From Muribaculaceae bacterium (GTDB lineage: Bacteria > Bacteroidota > Bacteroidia > Bacteroidales > Muribaculaceae): DNA of 37,641 nt. The notes beneath the pieces are model-generated. The model made no database searches, was not told the origin of the DNA, and saw only the letters and a list, made by a program, of their open reading frames with translations. The position numbers were made by a program, and so were the translations under genes. Shown here piece by piece: positions 15,934 to 25,012 of the stretch (position 1 is the first letter of the stretch; each line of letters opens with the position of its first letter). Location: contig CAJSYI010000028.1 in the NCBI GenBank assembly GCA_910573745.1, positions 1 to 37,641 on the forward strand, read 5' to 3'.

Positions 15934-18657
15934 ATGAGGAAGTTTTACACCATTTTAGCTCTGATGTCATTATATGTGGCGTCAGCTTTCGCACAAATTG
16001 GAATGGTTCCAATTGAGCGTCCGGTAACTCTGAATGAGGCGCTGAGTCTCGTAACGGCCCAATACGAATCCGGCTCGGTCGATGTATTCTTGAAAGAGGA
16101 TGTTTTTTCCTGGGTTTTCTTTGTGGATGAAGAGCCGATGAAAGGATGGGAACATGCCTGCTGCCTGAAGACGGTTCCAAAGAAGGTGAAAGAATACGGT
16201 GTTCCTGTTTCGCCTTATGTGGCAACTCAGAGATTGAGGATTCCGCCTTCAGGAGAAATGGAACCGGTGTCTGTCCATAACCGTTATGGTGCAAACGCCA
16301 ACCACAAGCCCCGTGTCGCAAAGAAAAATCTTTCTGCAAGTGTGAAAGAAGTTGCGCGCCGTACTTATGCCATCATACTTAGCGGCGGCATATGTCCTAT
16401 AGCCAACGCAGAACGTTATTGGAATGACTGTTCCTTCATATATCAAACGCTTGTAAATACTTATGGCGTGCCTAAGGGAAACATTTATCCTATCATATCA
16501 GACGGTAATGACCCCGGTAAAGATATGATGAAGCCAGACGGAACGTTTGTTTCCTCTCCGCTTGATTTGGACTTTGACGGTCAACCTGACATATACGGTA
16601 ACGCGCGGCGTGAAACTGTCGAGAATGCGCTCAATGAACTGAAATTGAAAATGAACGATGGCGATCAGCTTTTCTTTTATGTCATAGATCACGGAAGCAA
16701 AGGAAATGCATACAAACAATCGTACATAAATATGTGGGATTATCAGGAACTTTATGATGATGAAGTTGCTAATTGGACAAAACCGTTGGTGGACAAAGGT
16801 GTTTCTGCCAATTTTGTTTTCGGACAATGCTTTTCAGGAGGTTTCGTAGATGAGCTTACTAAAATCGGATGTGTGGTTGCGACTGCCTGCAACTATGATG
16901 AGTATTCCTACGCATTAAGCTCATTCCCTTATGACGAATTCGTGTATTACTGGACATGTGCGGTTAATGGTGCTACGCCATTCAGTACAAAGACCAGTGC
17001 AGACTATGACGGCAACGGCCACGTCTCGATGGAAGAGGCATTCAAATATGCCAAGGCGCACGACTCCTTTGCCGGTTCGATGGAACATCCTCAATACGTA
17101 TCCACGCCAATTTATCTTGGCAAAGACCTCGCTTTCGACTATCTTCCCGTAAGCGGCCCTGACTTGTTCATACGCGATAATGACGAGGATTTCGGTTTAG
17201 AACCGAATACAACCACAGAAGTGCATTGGGACAGCCCTGACATCTGGATAAGAAGTAGTGAAACAAGCATAGATATAGACAACATCGTAGAAGAACATCA
17301 AAATCCTGAATTTAAAGATTCAAAACCATATGTACATGTTTATGTCAAGGTGACTAATCGTGGTAAAAAGGTCTCAACAGGCGATGATTGGCTTCAACTA
17401 TATTGGGCGGATGCATCTACTGCTATTTCGAACAAAGTTTGGGCCGGTATGGAAATAAACTCAAATAAGCAATATACAGGTGGAAAAATAGGAAGCATAA
17501 ACATTCCTTGCATACAACCCGGAGAAACGATAATAGTTCCTGTGGTATGGGCTTGGCCTGATCCAACAGAAATCAAAAATTTGGCATTACGTGAGAATCA
17601 TCATTTTTGTCTTTCTGCAAGAATAAATGAAACCCATATTTATCCTGAATTAGAGGAAGTCCAACCCATTAATGCCGGAGATAATAAAACAATTGCACAG
17701 AAAAATTTGACAGTCCTATTTATAGACGATAGAACATCTTCAGTTGATGGAGTAGTGTATGTCAGAAACATAGCGAATCATCAAAAGAATTATTCACTTG
17801 AAATTCGCGAACGCAGGCCGAAAATAGCAACAAGCTTAAATAAGGGCATTTATGATGTCGCTACAGTTGATCTCACAATGTCTTCGCAAATCTACAACGC
17901 TTGGCAACGTGGCGGATGCAGGGCAAAAGGTATTAATATGCCTACATCGACTACCCCTCAGACTGTAACGTTTACGTCTAACAACGATGTATTGCAGGAT
18001 TTGAAATTCAATGCATCAGAGTTCGAAAGGGTTGCAATCAAAGTAAAACTTAAGGATGGCGTTGTCAAACAGGGTAGGAAATATAAATTCGATCTCATTC
18101 AGCGCGATGAAGCAGGAAATGTTGTTGGCGGGGAAACTTTCCAGTTCAATGAAGGATGGGTGGCAATCAATCCGCCAATCACAATTGATCCGATTGTAAT
18201 AGGAGACGGTATGATAATGCTTAATGCAGCCGTTCCGGAAGACAACGTGTCTGTAAATTGGACTGACGAAACGGACAGCCGTATAGGCAGAGGAAGCAAC
18301 ATTACGGTAAAGCCGACCAGACATAACGATACCTTTACTGTAACTGTATTTAACGACAAAGGCGAAATGTCTGAAGGAAGCATAACGCTCGAACCGACTT
18401 TCGGAATCAAATCGGCTTCACCTGCATTGGTTGAAGACGTGCTTGACATTGAGTTGCTTTCAGCTACCGGCTCACCAAAGAGTGAAATAATCATTTCGGC
18501 CATCAACAGGACGGAAGTGAAGCCTATGTACAAGGCTTTGGCAGGCGATGAAACGTCAGTAAGTGTTGTTGTTTCGACGTTGCCGACGGGGGTATACGTG
18601 GTGACATTGACGGTGGACGGAAAGGCGATCGATTCAGTAAAATTCAATAAGAAGTAA
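15934..18657 (+). CDS. C13 (legumain-like) cysteine protease with T9SS sorting domain
   Basis: This is a secreted caspase-fold protease of 907 residues. A signal peptide (MRKFYTILALMSLYVASAFA) is followed by a prodomain-like region to about 140. The peptidase domain starts at RRTYAIILSGG (about 142), with catalytic H253 in VIDHGSKG and C299 in FGQCFSGGF, so the dyad is intact. An EF-hand loop DYDGNGHVSMEE (D357, D359, N361, H363, E368) suggests calcium binding. The rest is beta-sandwich-like modules, then a T9SS type A sorting domain ending TGVYVVTLTVDGKAIDSVKF. I start it at 15934 rather than 15862 because only this ATG gives a signal peptide. It is probably co-transcribed with the inactive C10 gene 60 bases downstream. 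It may act on asparaginyl bonds, as the C13 family does; specificity is inferred only. Confidence 0.85.
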   Translation: MRKFYTILALMSLYVASAFAQIGMVPIERPVTLNEALSLVTAQYESGSVDVFLKEDVFSWVFFVDEEPMKGWEHACCLKTVPKKVKEYGVPVSPYVATQRLRIPPSGEMEPVSVHNRYGANANHKPRVAKKNLSASVKEVARRTYAIILSGGICPIANAERYWNDCSFIYQTLVNTYGVPKGNIYPIISDGNDPGKDMMKPDGTFVSSPLDLDFDGQPDIYGNARRETVENALNELKLKMNDGDQLFFYVIDHGSKGNAYKQSYINMWDYQELYDDEVANWTKPLVDKGVSANFVFGQCFSGGFVDELTKIGCVVATACNYDEYSYALSSFPYDEFVYYWTCAVNGATPFSTKTSADYDGNGHVSMEEAFKYAKAHDSFAGSMEHPQYVSTPIYLGKDLAFDYLPVSGPDLFIRDNDEDFGLEPNTTTEVHWDSPDIWIRSSETSIDIDNIVEEHQNPEFKDSKPYVHVYVKVTNRGKKVSTGDDWLQLYWADASTAISNKVWAGMEINSNKQYTGGKIGSINIPCIQPGETIIVPVVWAWPDPTEIKNLALRENHHFCLSARINETHIYPELEEVQPINAGDNKTIAQKNLTVLFIDDRTSSVDGVVYVRNIANHQKNYSLEIRERRPKIATSLNKGIYDVATVDLTMSSQIYNAWQRGGCRAKGINMPTSTTPQTVTFTSNNDVLQDLKFNASEFERVAIKVKLKDGVVKQGRKYKFDLIQRDEAGNVVGGETFQFNEGWVAINPPITIDPIVIGDGMIMLNAAVPEDNVSVNWTDETDSRIGRGSNITVKPTRHNDTFTVTVFNDKGEMSEGSITLEPTFGIKSASPALVEDVLDIELLSATGSPKSEIIISAINRTEVKPMYKALAGDETSVSVVVSTLPTGVYVVTLTVDGKAIDSVKFNKK

Positions 18658-18670
18658 AATCCGGATATAT

Positions 18671-18703
18671 GGAACCGGGAGACCACGTCTGTTTTCCGGT
18701 TCC
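18671..18703 (+). other. Intergenic hairpin between the C13 and C10 genes
   Basis: GGAACCGG (18671-18678) pairs with CCGGTTCC (18696-18703). No U-run follows, so full termination is unlikely. It may stabilise or attenuate the transcript between the two protease-family genes. Confidence 0.5.
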
Positions 18704-18717
18704 AAATCCAAAAACAT

Positions 18718-21162
18718 ATGGTAAATATGGGAAAAATCACAATTGTTCTGATTTGTTTAATATCGGCAGTTCCCGCTTTCAGCAGGGTGTTGACGCCTGA
18801 AGAGGCTTTGGAGAGACTTTTGCAATCTGCTCCGGTCAGATTGAAGTCAAAAAGCAGCCATCTGGATGCCTATGACCTCATTTATACGCATTCCAACGGC
18901 AATCGACCGTTTGCATATTTGTTCTCAAGTGCGCAAGACGGCTTTATGCTGGTCAGCGCGGACGACAACGCATGTCCATTGCTTGGGTATGGTGATTCTG
19001 AATTATCGAAAGAGGCAATTCCGGAGCATCTTATCAGATGGATGGAACAATACGGAAATGAAATTGAAATGGCTTCCGGCCACGAAAACAAAAGAATGCG
19101 GAAGACGTCGTCCAAGCGTCCTCACCGCCAACCCATTGCTCCATTATGCAAGACCCTATGGGGGATGGGCTATCCTTACAATGAGGAATGCCCGGTGTTT
19201 GAGGGGAAACATGCCGAGACGGGTGGGCTTGCCACGGCAATGGCACAGGTCATGAAATATCATAATTGGCCTGAAAGAGGAACCGGAAGCAATTCATACG
19301 TATGCGAGGGGCAAGAACTGTCAATAGACTTTGCCGACCATCCCTTTGACTGGGGGAATATGAAAGACTCTTACTCAAAAGCCGAAGGCGAGGATGACGA
19401 GGCTTCAATAAAAGCCGTGTCCGACCTGATGTATGCTTGTGGAATGAGTCTTGATATGGGATATACCCAGTACCAGAGCTGGGTAAACGCCTATAGGCTT
19501 CCCGAACGAATGATAAAGTATTTCAATTATTCCCCGGCATCAACATTCAAGGAGAGAAAATACTACGGTCTGTATGATTGGGAGGATATGGTATATCAGT
19601 CAATTGAGCATAATGCTCCGGTCGTGTATCTTGCTCAGGCCTCATTTGGGGAACTCAGTTTCGTATGCGACGGATATGATGGGGAAGGGTATTTCCATGT
19701 CAATTGGGGACTTGATGGTAAAGCTGACGGATATTATCTGCTTACGGCCTTAACTCCGACTACTCCTCAGGGAACCCCGGCTCTTGTTGGCGTAAATCAA
19801 AATTTTGCAATCAACCATATGGCTCTTGTGGAAGCCCTTCCTGCCAAGGAAGGAGACATGCCTATGACTGAGGTCTACAATGTCAAAAGCATATCATGCG
19901 AATATGACCATGACAGCGGCAATCTGACAGTTTCAGGGCCGTTCCGTTATATGGGGTCTGTGCCGCAATCTCTTGAGTTCGGAATTGAAGTGGAAGACCC
20001 GAACGGAAAATCAATCATATATTATTCCGAGAACAAACCCACTATGGGTTACTGCGAATTGTTGGAATCGATTTCGATACGGTTTTTCCCTGCGGGAGAC
20101 GGGGTATATAAGATTTATCCTGTCGTGACAGACGATAAATCCGGTCAGCCAAAAAGAATTCCTGCATCGTTTGATGAAATGGAGGAAGCAGAGATGACAA
20201 TAAAGGACAAAAAAGTGTCATTTTTTGTCGATTCGGTACCGCCTGTAGTGGTCAAAAACCTTAAACTTAATACTCCATTGTATATGAGCACAGGTTTTGA
20301 AGTGGAGTTTGATCTGGAAAATCCGAGTCATAAAGAGCAGATTCAGGAGTATTGGGTGCGTATAAAAATGCAAGAAGAGGATGGATTGTCTTGGTCATGC
20401 CATTCTGAGGTTGCAACCCTTTCCCCTGGAGAAACCCGGCACATAACATATCAAAGTGAAATGGGAATATTCTTCAATGTCCCAGTGCCTGTTGACGTTC
20501 TGATTGGTGTGGTACGGGAGGATAGAGACAGAAAATTTGTTTTTATGGGCGAGCCTATAGACACAATACTTTCTGTTATTCCCGGAAAATATGTTTTCAG
20601 AGGGGACAATCTCGTGGTGGAAAATGCTGACAATGCAGACCCTTCCGATATGAGTTTCAGCTTTGACCTAAGTGTTGAAGATGGTTATTATTCCTATAAA
20701 ATCTGGGCAACGATCTTTGACGCTGCGACGGACGAGATAGTATATGGACAATCAATGCCTGGATATGTATTCTGCAAAGAGGGAGATACAGTGAATGTGA
20801 AACGTTCATTCAGGAATCTTGAATTGAAGGGTGATACGGATTATATCCTTCGGGTCTATTGGGACGACCGCTTCTTTCCTCCAGAGGCCATAGGCCATTT
20901 GGCAGAGTGTAAGTTCAGGACAAAAACATCCGGAATCGAAAATGTGTACGGAGATTACGGGCAAGAAGCAGTGCGTATTTCTGGCAATGGCCAATGCCTT
21001 GTCATTGAAAGCAATGCCGGAGGCTTGGGATATTCGGTATACGCAGTTGATGGCGAGGTTGTTGCAGCAGGGAAGACAGGGGCCGGGGAGACTCGTGTTG
21101 CGTTGCCTGAGGGCATCTATTTGGTGCGAGCCGGAGGCAGGATGGCCAAGATACGCCTCTGA
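18718..21162 (+). CDS. C10 (streptopain-like) protease homologue lacking catalytic residues, T9SS cargo
   Basis: This 814-residue secreted protein has a signal peptide (to about 22), a C10 prodomain (about 23-125) and a streptopain-type core (about 135-350). Against SpeB, HAATGCVATA reads HAETGGLATA here, so the nucleophile Cys is G170. GGHAFV reads GELSFV, so the catalytic His is L313. The oxyanion Gln of the WGQG-type loop is M150, and the second Trp of NWGW is L332. Neighbouring structural residues (MAQVMKYH, DGYFHVNWG-type strand) are kept, so the fold is probably intact while proteolysis is not. Beta-rich modules and a T9SS sorting domain (YSVYAVDGEVV to GIYLVRAGGRMAKIRL) follow. A second ATG nine bases downstream is an alternative start. 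Its role may be binding, inhibition or regulation. Confidence 0.85.
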   Translation: MVNMGKITIVLICLISAVPAFSRVLTPEEALERLLQSAPVRLKSKSSHLDAYDLIYTHSNGNRPFAYLFSSAQDGFMLVSADDNACPLLGYGDSELSKEAIPEHLIRWMEQYGNEIEMASGHENKRMRKTSSKRPHRQPIAPLCKTLWGMGYPYNEECPVFEGKHAETGGLATAMAQVMKYHNWPERGTGSNSYVCEGQELSIDFADHPFDWGNMKDSYSKAEGEDDEASIKAVSDLMYACGMSLDMGYTQYQSWVNAYRLPERMIKYFNYSPASTFKERKYYGLYDWEDMVYQSIEHNAPVVYLAQASFGELSFVCDGYDGEGYFHVNWGLDGKADGYYLLTALTPTTPQGTPALVGVNQNFAINHMALVEALPAKEGDMPMTEVYNVKSISCEYDHDSGNLTVSGPFRYMGSVPQSLEFGIEVEDPNGKSIIYYSENKPTMGYCELLESISIRFFPAGDGVYKIYPVVTDDKSGQPKRIPASFDEMEEAEMTIKDKKVSFFVDSVPPVVVKNLKLNTPLYMSTGFEVEFDLENPSHKEQIQEYWVRIKMQEEDGLSWSCHSEVATLSPGETRHITYQSEMGIFFNVPVPVDVLIGVVREDRDRKFVFMGEPIDTILSVIPGKYVFRGDNLVVENADNADPSDMSFSFDLSVEDGYYSYKIWATIFDAATDEIVYGQSMPGYVFCKEGDTVNVKRSFRNLELKGDTDYILRVYWDDRFFPPEAIGHLAECKFRTKTSGIENVYGDYGQEAVRISGNGQCLVIESNAGGLGYSVYAVDGEVVAAGKTGAGETRVALPEGIYLVRAGGRMAKIRL

Positions 21163-21185
21163 TTTTGCTCAATCTTACAGGTGGT

Positions 21186-21225
21186 CAATCCGGGTTTTTC
21201 GGGGAATTCCGAAGAATCCGGATTG
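21186..21225. repeat. Nested inverted repeat in a 374-bp gap
   Basis: CAATCCGG (21186-21193) pairs with CCGGATTG (21218-21225), and inside it TTCGG (21198-21202) pairs with CCGAA (21209-21213). It lies 24 bases after the C10 stop. There is no U-run, so termination is uncertain. The rest of 21163-21536 holds the promoter at 21369-21399 and nothing else I recognise. Confidence 0.5.
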
Positions 21226-21368
21226 TCCGCTTGTATCAGATCTTGCTTTCCGGTCGGACGCGCGTTGCTCAGGAAGCCTGCGGCCGCGACGGTGAGGGCG
21301 TTGCTGGTCTGTAAGTTGCTGAAACGCACGCTTGAGAGGGTTATAATGAGTTTAAAATGGCTTTAAAG

Positions 21369-21399
21369 TTGGCTGATTGGAAAATAATGATTAACTTTG
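21369..21399 (+). promoter_or_regulatory. Promoter of the large T9SS cargo gene
   Basis: TTGG (21369-21372), 19 bases, TAACTTTG (21392-21399). The leader to the ATG at 21537 would be about 130 bases. Confidence 0.65.
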
Positions 21400-21536
21400 T
21401 CTGTGAAAACGATTGCCGATTGAAGCAGCAATTACAGTTTGCAAGAATCAGGAGCACAGATTAAGCAGGCTCTGAAATCCAGCTTCGGTCGAATATCCAA
21501 TTCACCATTAGAACCTAACTTTTTACTATTTATATT

Positions 21537-24500
21537 ATGACAAAAGTTTTTCCAATTTCTTTGGTAATGGCCTCGATGGCGTTGGCCGTGCCGGGTGTGT
21601 CGGTTGCCAAAGACAGGCACGAAGGCAATCCTCCGCGCAAGCATCGTATGACGATGCGCCATCTTCCTGCCAAAGAATCCAAAGGCATCCATCGTATGGT
21701 AGAGGCCGGAGACGTGACGGCAAGAAAAGCCGACAAGAAGCGTGTCGGTTCGCCCGAGCGTCTGCTCGGGAACGGTGTGGAACTTTACGGGTGGCTCGGT
21801 TATTCGGAAGAAAACGTGCCCGAAGGTCTCTATGAGTTCTCCCCGTCGGGATACTCGCTGCGTTGGGAAGATCCCGAACAGCCTTTTATGGGAGAGGGCT
21901 GGGAGGTGAACACTTCCTGGCTGAGTGAGGACGGGTCCAAGGTCTGCGGATATTCCACCGACAACTATAATGGTTATCAGTACGGCGGGGCATACGTGGA
22001 AATGGATTTCATCAGCGGCAAGCAAGTAGTTAAGACGGAATATGACATCTCAGTGGGTCCTGTCTTCAACGTCGCCGCGCTTAACTATGCCGACGGCTAC
22101 ATCTATGGTTTCGGATTCGATCCGAGCGGGAATCCGGTTTGGGCACGGGCCAATTCCTCGACGCCTACGGTTTTCGAGACAGTGCGTGGTTTCCAAAGCG
22201 GCGACCCGCTGCTGTGTTCTATGGCATACTGTCAGGCAGACGGTATGATGTACGGCGTAACGAGTAACGGCAAATTCGTGTCGTTTGATTCCGAGTTCAA
22301 GATGACGGAGCTGATAGCGTCTCTTGAAGTCCCGGGCTTCAAATCTTTCATCACGGGCCTCTGCTATTCCGACAAGGACAATATGTTCTATTGGAATGTC
22401 AATGCCGCCAATCCGAATAACCCTGAAGCCTACAAGTCGTTCATTTACGCCATCGACGTTGCTAAAAAGACTGCGGAGCCGGTTATGGAGTTCTATTCCA
22501 GTGAAGAGTTCATGGCGCTTTATGCACCGGTTACCAAGGTGGCCGATGATATGCCTATGACTCCGGAGTATGTTTCCAACGGCTTCTCCAACGGCTCTCT
22601 CAGCGGAAGCGTTACGTTCAAGATGCCGGCATCCACCGGCGACGGGAATGCCATCAAGACAGAGATGGACTGGAAGGCTGTCATCGACGGGGTAGAGGCA
22701 GCAACAGGCAAGGCGTCTGCTTCTGAGCTTGTGGAGATACCGTTCACCAATCTTGCCCAGGGTAACCATCAGTTCGGCTTTGCCGTAACCTTGAACGGCA
22801 ATGAGAGCAAGTCGGCTATAGTGCGTTTTTATGTCGGCAACGACGTTCCTTTGGCTCCGGCAAATGTACAGGTCAAGGCCGACGGTGTCAGCTGGGATGC
22901 AGTTACGGAGGGCGTCAACGGCGGATTTGTCGATTTGAAAGCCGTGTCATACGAAGTAAAGATCAACGGCAAGAGTATGGGTACATTTACCACAAACTCC
23001 GCCGCGATAGCTGTGGTTGACCCTTCGGCAACGTATTCCGCATATCGTGCCACTGTTGAAGCAATCTTTGACGGCATGCATTCTGAGCCGGGCCGATCCG
23101 GAAAGCTTCTTGCCGGAAAACCGTTTGAACTTGATATGGACATAAGGCCTACTGCCGAACAGGCTGATCTCTGTGTCGTAATCGATGGCAACAACGACGG
23201 TTCAAGCTGGGTGCTGTATGACGAGGTGGACGACTCCTTCTTCAATTCGCAGTTCTCCTCCGATGGCGATGCCGATGATTACCTGATTCTGCCGGCTCTC
23301 AACTTCCCTGACAAGGATGCGTATTACGAGATTTCGCTTCAGGGACGTGCGCGCCGTATCAGTCAGTTCCCCGAGGAATACATAGACGTTCGCGTAGGGC
23401 GCACTCCTGAGGCGTCTTCAATGACTCAGGTGATAATGGAAAAGACGCAGTGCACCGACGGCTTTAGTAAAATGAATAATCTTTTCAAGGTGCCTGAAAG
23501 CGGTATATGGTACGTGGCGATACGTTGCTGCTCGGGCTTCGATCAGTATGGCGTATACGTCAAGAACATCAAAGTGAGCCGTTCTCAGACCACCGATGAG
23601 TCTCCTGTCGCAGTGAGCGACATAAGCTGCACCCCGGCTTCGCCGGGCGCGCTTAAGGCTGCGGTGAGCTTCACATTGCCGACCGTGCGGATGAATGGAG
23701 CTTCCATTCCTGCCGGCACCAACCTCACTGCCACTGTCATTGGCAAGAATACCGCTACTGTAAGCGGTGCCCCGGGTGAGAGGGTGTCTGCCGAGGTGGA
23801 GACCAATCAGGGAGACAACACTATATCAGTTTACGTGTCGGAGGGCTCTTTCGTAGGCCCCGTTGTCGAGGCTTCTGTCTATACAGGTGTTACTTCCCCC
23901 GGCCTGGCACGCAATGTGAAGGCTTCTGTGCAGGAAGACAACACTACTGTGGTTCTGACTTGGGAACCGCCGCTTGAAGGCGAAAACGGAGGCTACATAG
24001 AGCCTGATAAGGTGTCATACGAAATCTACATCTATGGTGCCGGAGGATGGATAAGGGAAGCGTCTCTTGGCGCAAACGAGCTGTCGTACACTTATAGTGC
24101 CTATGATCTGGACGATGCCATGGCCATATTGCAGCTCGGCGTGCAGTGTGTGAACAAAGTAGGGGCCAATCCTAAGGTAAGCATTGGTGCTGCAATCGTA
24201 GGCAAACCTTACGATTTGCCTTTGGAAGAGACTTTTGACCGGACGGACGGAAATGGCATATGCGGCCCGACATACGGCCCGTCGATGATGCTTTCGCTCG
24301 GAGAAGCCTACACTGCGGAATGGGGCTATTCAAGGATTTCTGAAATGACCCCGGCTTGGAGTGGCATTCCCGGAGGAGCGTTGGTGTGCGATCCCAAAGG
24401 AAAGGTTTCAAAAGGCCGCATAGCGTTGCCTAAAGTTGCCACTAATGTCGGCAAGAACGAGGCGGTGAAGTTTGATTTGCGTATATATACTGGCGATGAC

Positions 24501-24938
24501 TGCGCCGACCTGACCAAGATATTCGTTGACAGTTACGGACTTGACGCTCCTGTACTTCTTGGAGAGGTAAGGCATACGTCGGACGAATGGAGCAACGTTG
24601 AGCTGTATCTGCCCTCAAACCTCACCAACCGCACATGGGTGCAGCCTATACTTGATGTGAACTTCAGCAATCCAGGTCAGTTGTTCATCCTCGACAAGTT
24701 CACGCTGTTTGCAGCAGACGGCTCTTCGGTTGATGCCATCGGTTTTGACGGGAATGACGTGAATGTGTACGGTCTGCAAGGAGAAATCGTGATTGCCGGT
24801 GCCGAAGGACGGGATGCCGCCGTCTATACTGCGTCGGGCAATTGCATCGCCGTTACCGACAAGGCTCGAGTGGCGGTTGCTCCCGGCATATACATTGTGA
24901 AAGTCGGCGGCAAGGCCACGAAAGTCGTGGTTAGATAA
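21537..24938 (+). CDS. Large secreted multidomain protein with fibronectin-III-like modules and T9SS sorting domain
   Basis: This is a 1133-residue exported protein without a recognised enzyme motif. A signal peptide (MTKVFPISLVMASMALAVPGVSVA) is followed by a basic segment. Residues about 75-345 look like a beta-propeller-type domain, with repeated units such as YADGYIYGFGFDP and YCQADGMMYGVTS. Fn3-like modules follow, marked by PLAPANVQVKADGVSWDAV (about 440) and SPGLARNVKASVQEDNTTVV (about 790), with jelly-roll-like segments between and after them. The end (NVYGLQGEIVIAG to GIYIVKVGGKATKVVV) is a T9SS type A sorting domain. It is a surface or released protein, perhaps for binding carbohydrate or protein. 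It has its own promoter and a terminator at 24959-24993. Confidence 0.8.
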   Translation: MTKVFPISLVMASMALAVPGVSVAKDRHEGNPPRKHRMTMRHLPAKESKGIHRMVEAGDVTARKADKKRVGSPERLLGNGVELYGWLGYSEENVPEGLYEFSPSGYSLRWEDPEQPFMGEGWEVNTSWLSEDGSKVCGYSTDNYNGYQYGGAYVEMDFISGKQVVKTEYDISVGPVFNVAALNYADGYIYGFGFDPSGNPVWARANSSTPTVFETVRGFQSGDPLLCSMAYCQADGMMYGVTSNGKFVSFDSEFKMTELIASLEVPGFKSFITGLCYSDKDNMFYWNVNAANPNNPEAYKSFIYAIDVAKKTAEPVMEFYSSEEFMALYAPVTKVADDMPMTPEYVSNGFSNGSLSGSVTFKMPASTGDGNAIKTEMDWKAVIDGVEAATGKASASELVEIPFTNLAQGNHQFGFAVTLNGNESKSAIVRFYVGNDVPLAPANVQVKADGVSWDAVTEGVNGGFVDLKAVSYEVKINGKSMGTFTTNSAAIAVVDPSATYSAYRATVEAIFDGMHSEPGRSGKLLAGKPFELDMDIRPTAEQADLCVVIDGNNDGSSWVLYDEVDDSFFNSQFSSDGDADDYLILPALNFPDKDAYYEISLQGRARRISQFPEEYIDVRVGRTPEASSMTQVIMEKTQCTDGFSKMNNLFKVPESGIWYVAIRCCSGFDQYGVYVKNIKVSRSQTTDESPVAVSDISCTPASPGALKAAVSFTLPTVRMNGASIPAGTNLTATVIGKNTATVSGAPGERVSAEVETNQGDNTISVYVSEGSFVGPVVEASVYTGVTSPGLARNVKASVQEDNTTVVLTWEPPLEGENGGYIEPDKVSYEIYIYGAGGWIREASLGANELSYTYSAYDLDDAMAILQLGVQCVNKVGANPKVSIGAAIVGKPYDLPLEETFDRTDGNGICGPTYGPSMMLSLGEAYTAEWGYSRISEMTPAWSGIPGGALVCDPKGKVSKGRIALPKVATNVGKNEAVKFDLRIYTGDDCADLTKIFVDSYGLDAPVLLGEVRHTSDEWSNVELYLPSNLTNRTWVQPILDVNFSNPGQLFILDKFTLFAADGSSVDAIGFDGNDVNVYGLQGEIVIAGAEGRDAAVYTASGNCIAVTDKARVAVAPGIYIVKVGGKATKVVVR

Positions 24939-24958
24939 ATATTGCGTATCCTATAAAC

Positions 24959-24993
24959 AAAGCGCGTCCGGATTGAAGTCTGGACGCGCTTTT
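24959..24993. terminator. Terminator between the T9SS cargo gene and the RNase Z gene
   Basis: AAAGCGCGTCC-type left arm (24959-24969) pairs with GGACGCGCTT (24982-24991), followed by TT and a short T-rich end. The genes converge. Confidence 0.8.
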
Positions 24994-25012
24994 GATTATG
25001 GTGTATGTATTT

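Noticed and set aside
15934..18657. The C13 protein as a second pseudo-protease
   Set aside because: H253 and C299 stand in the expected motifs (DHGS and QCFSGG), so the dyad looks intact.
21117..21329. 70-codon minus-strand frame over the end of the C10 gene and the gap
   Set aside because: It overlaps the sorting-domain coding region antisense, has no promoter or start context, and shows no recognisable domain; I keep only the hairpin as a finding.
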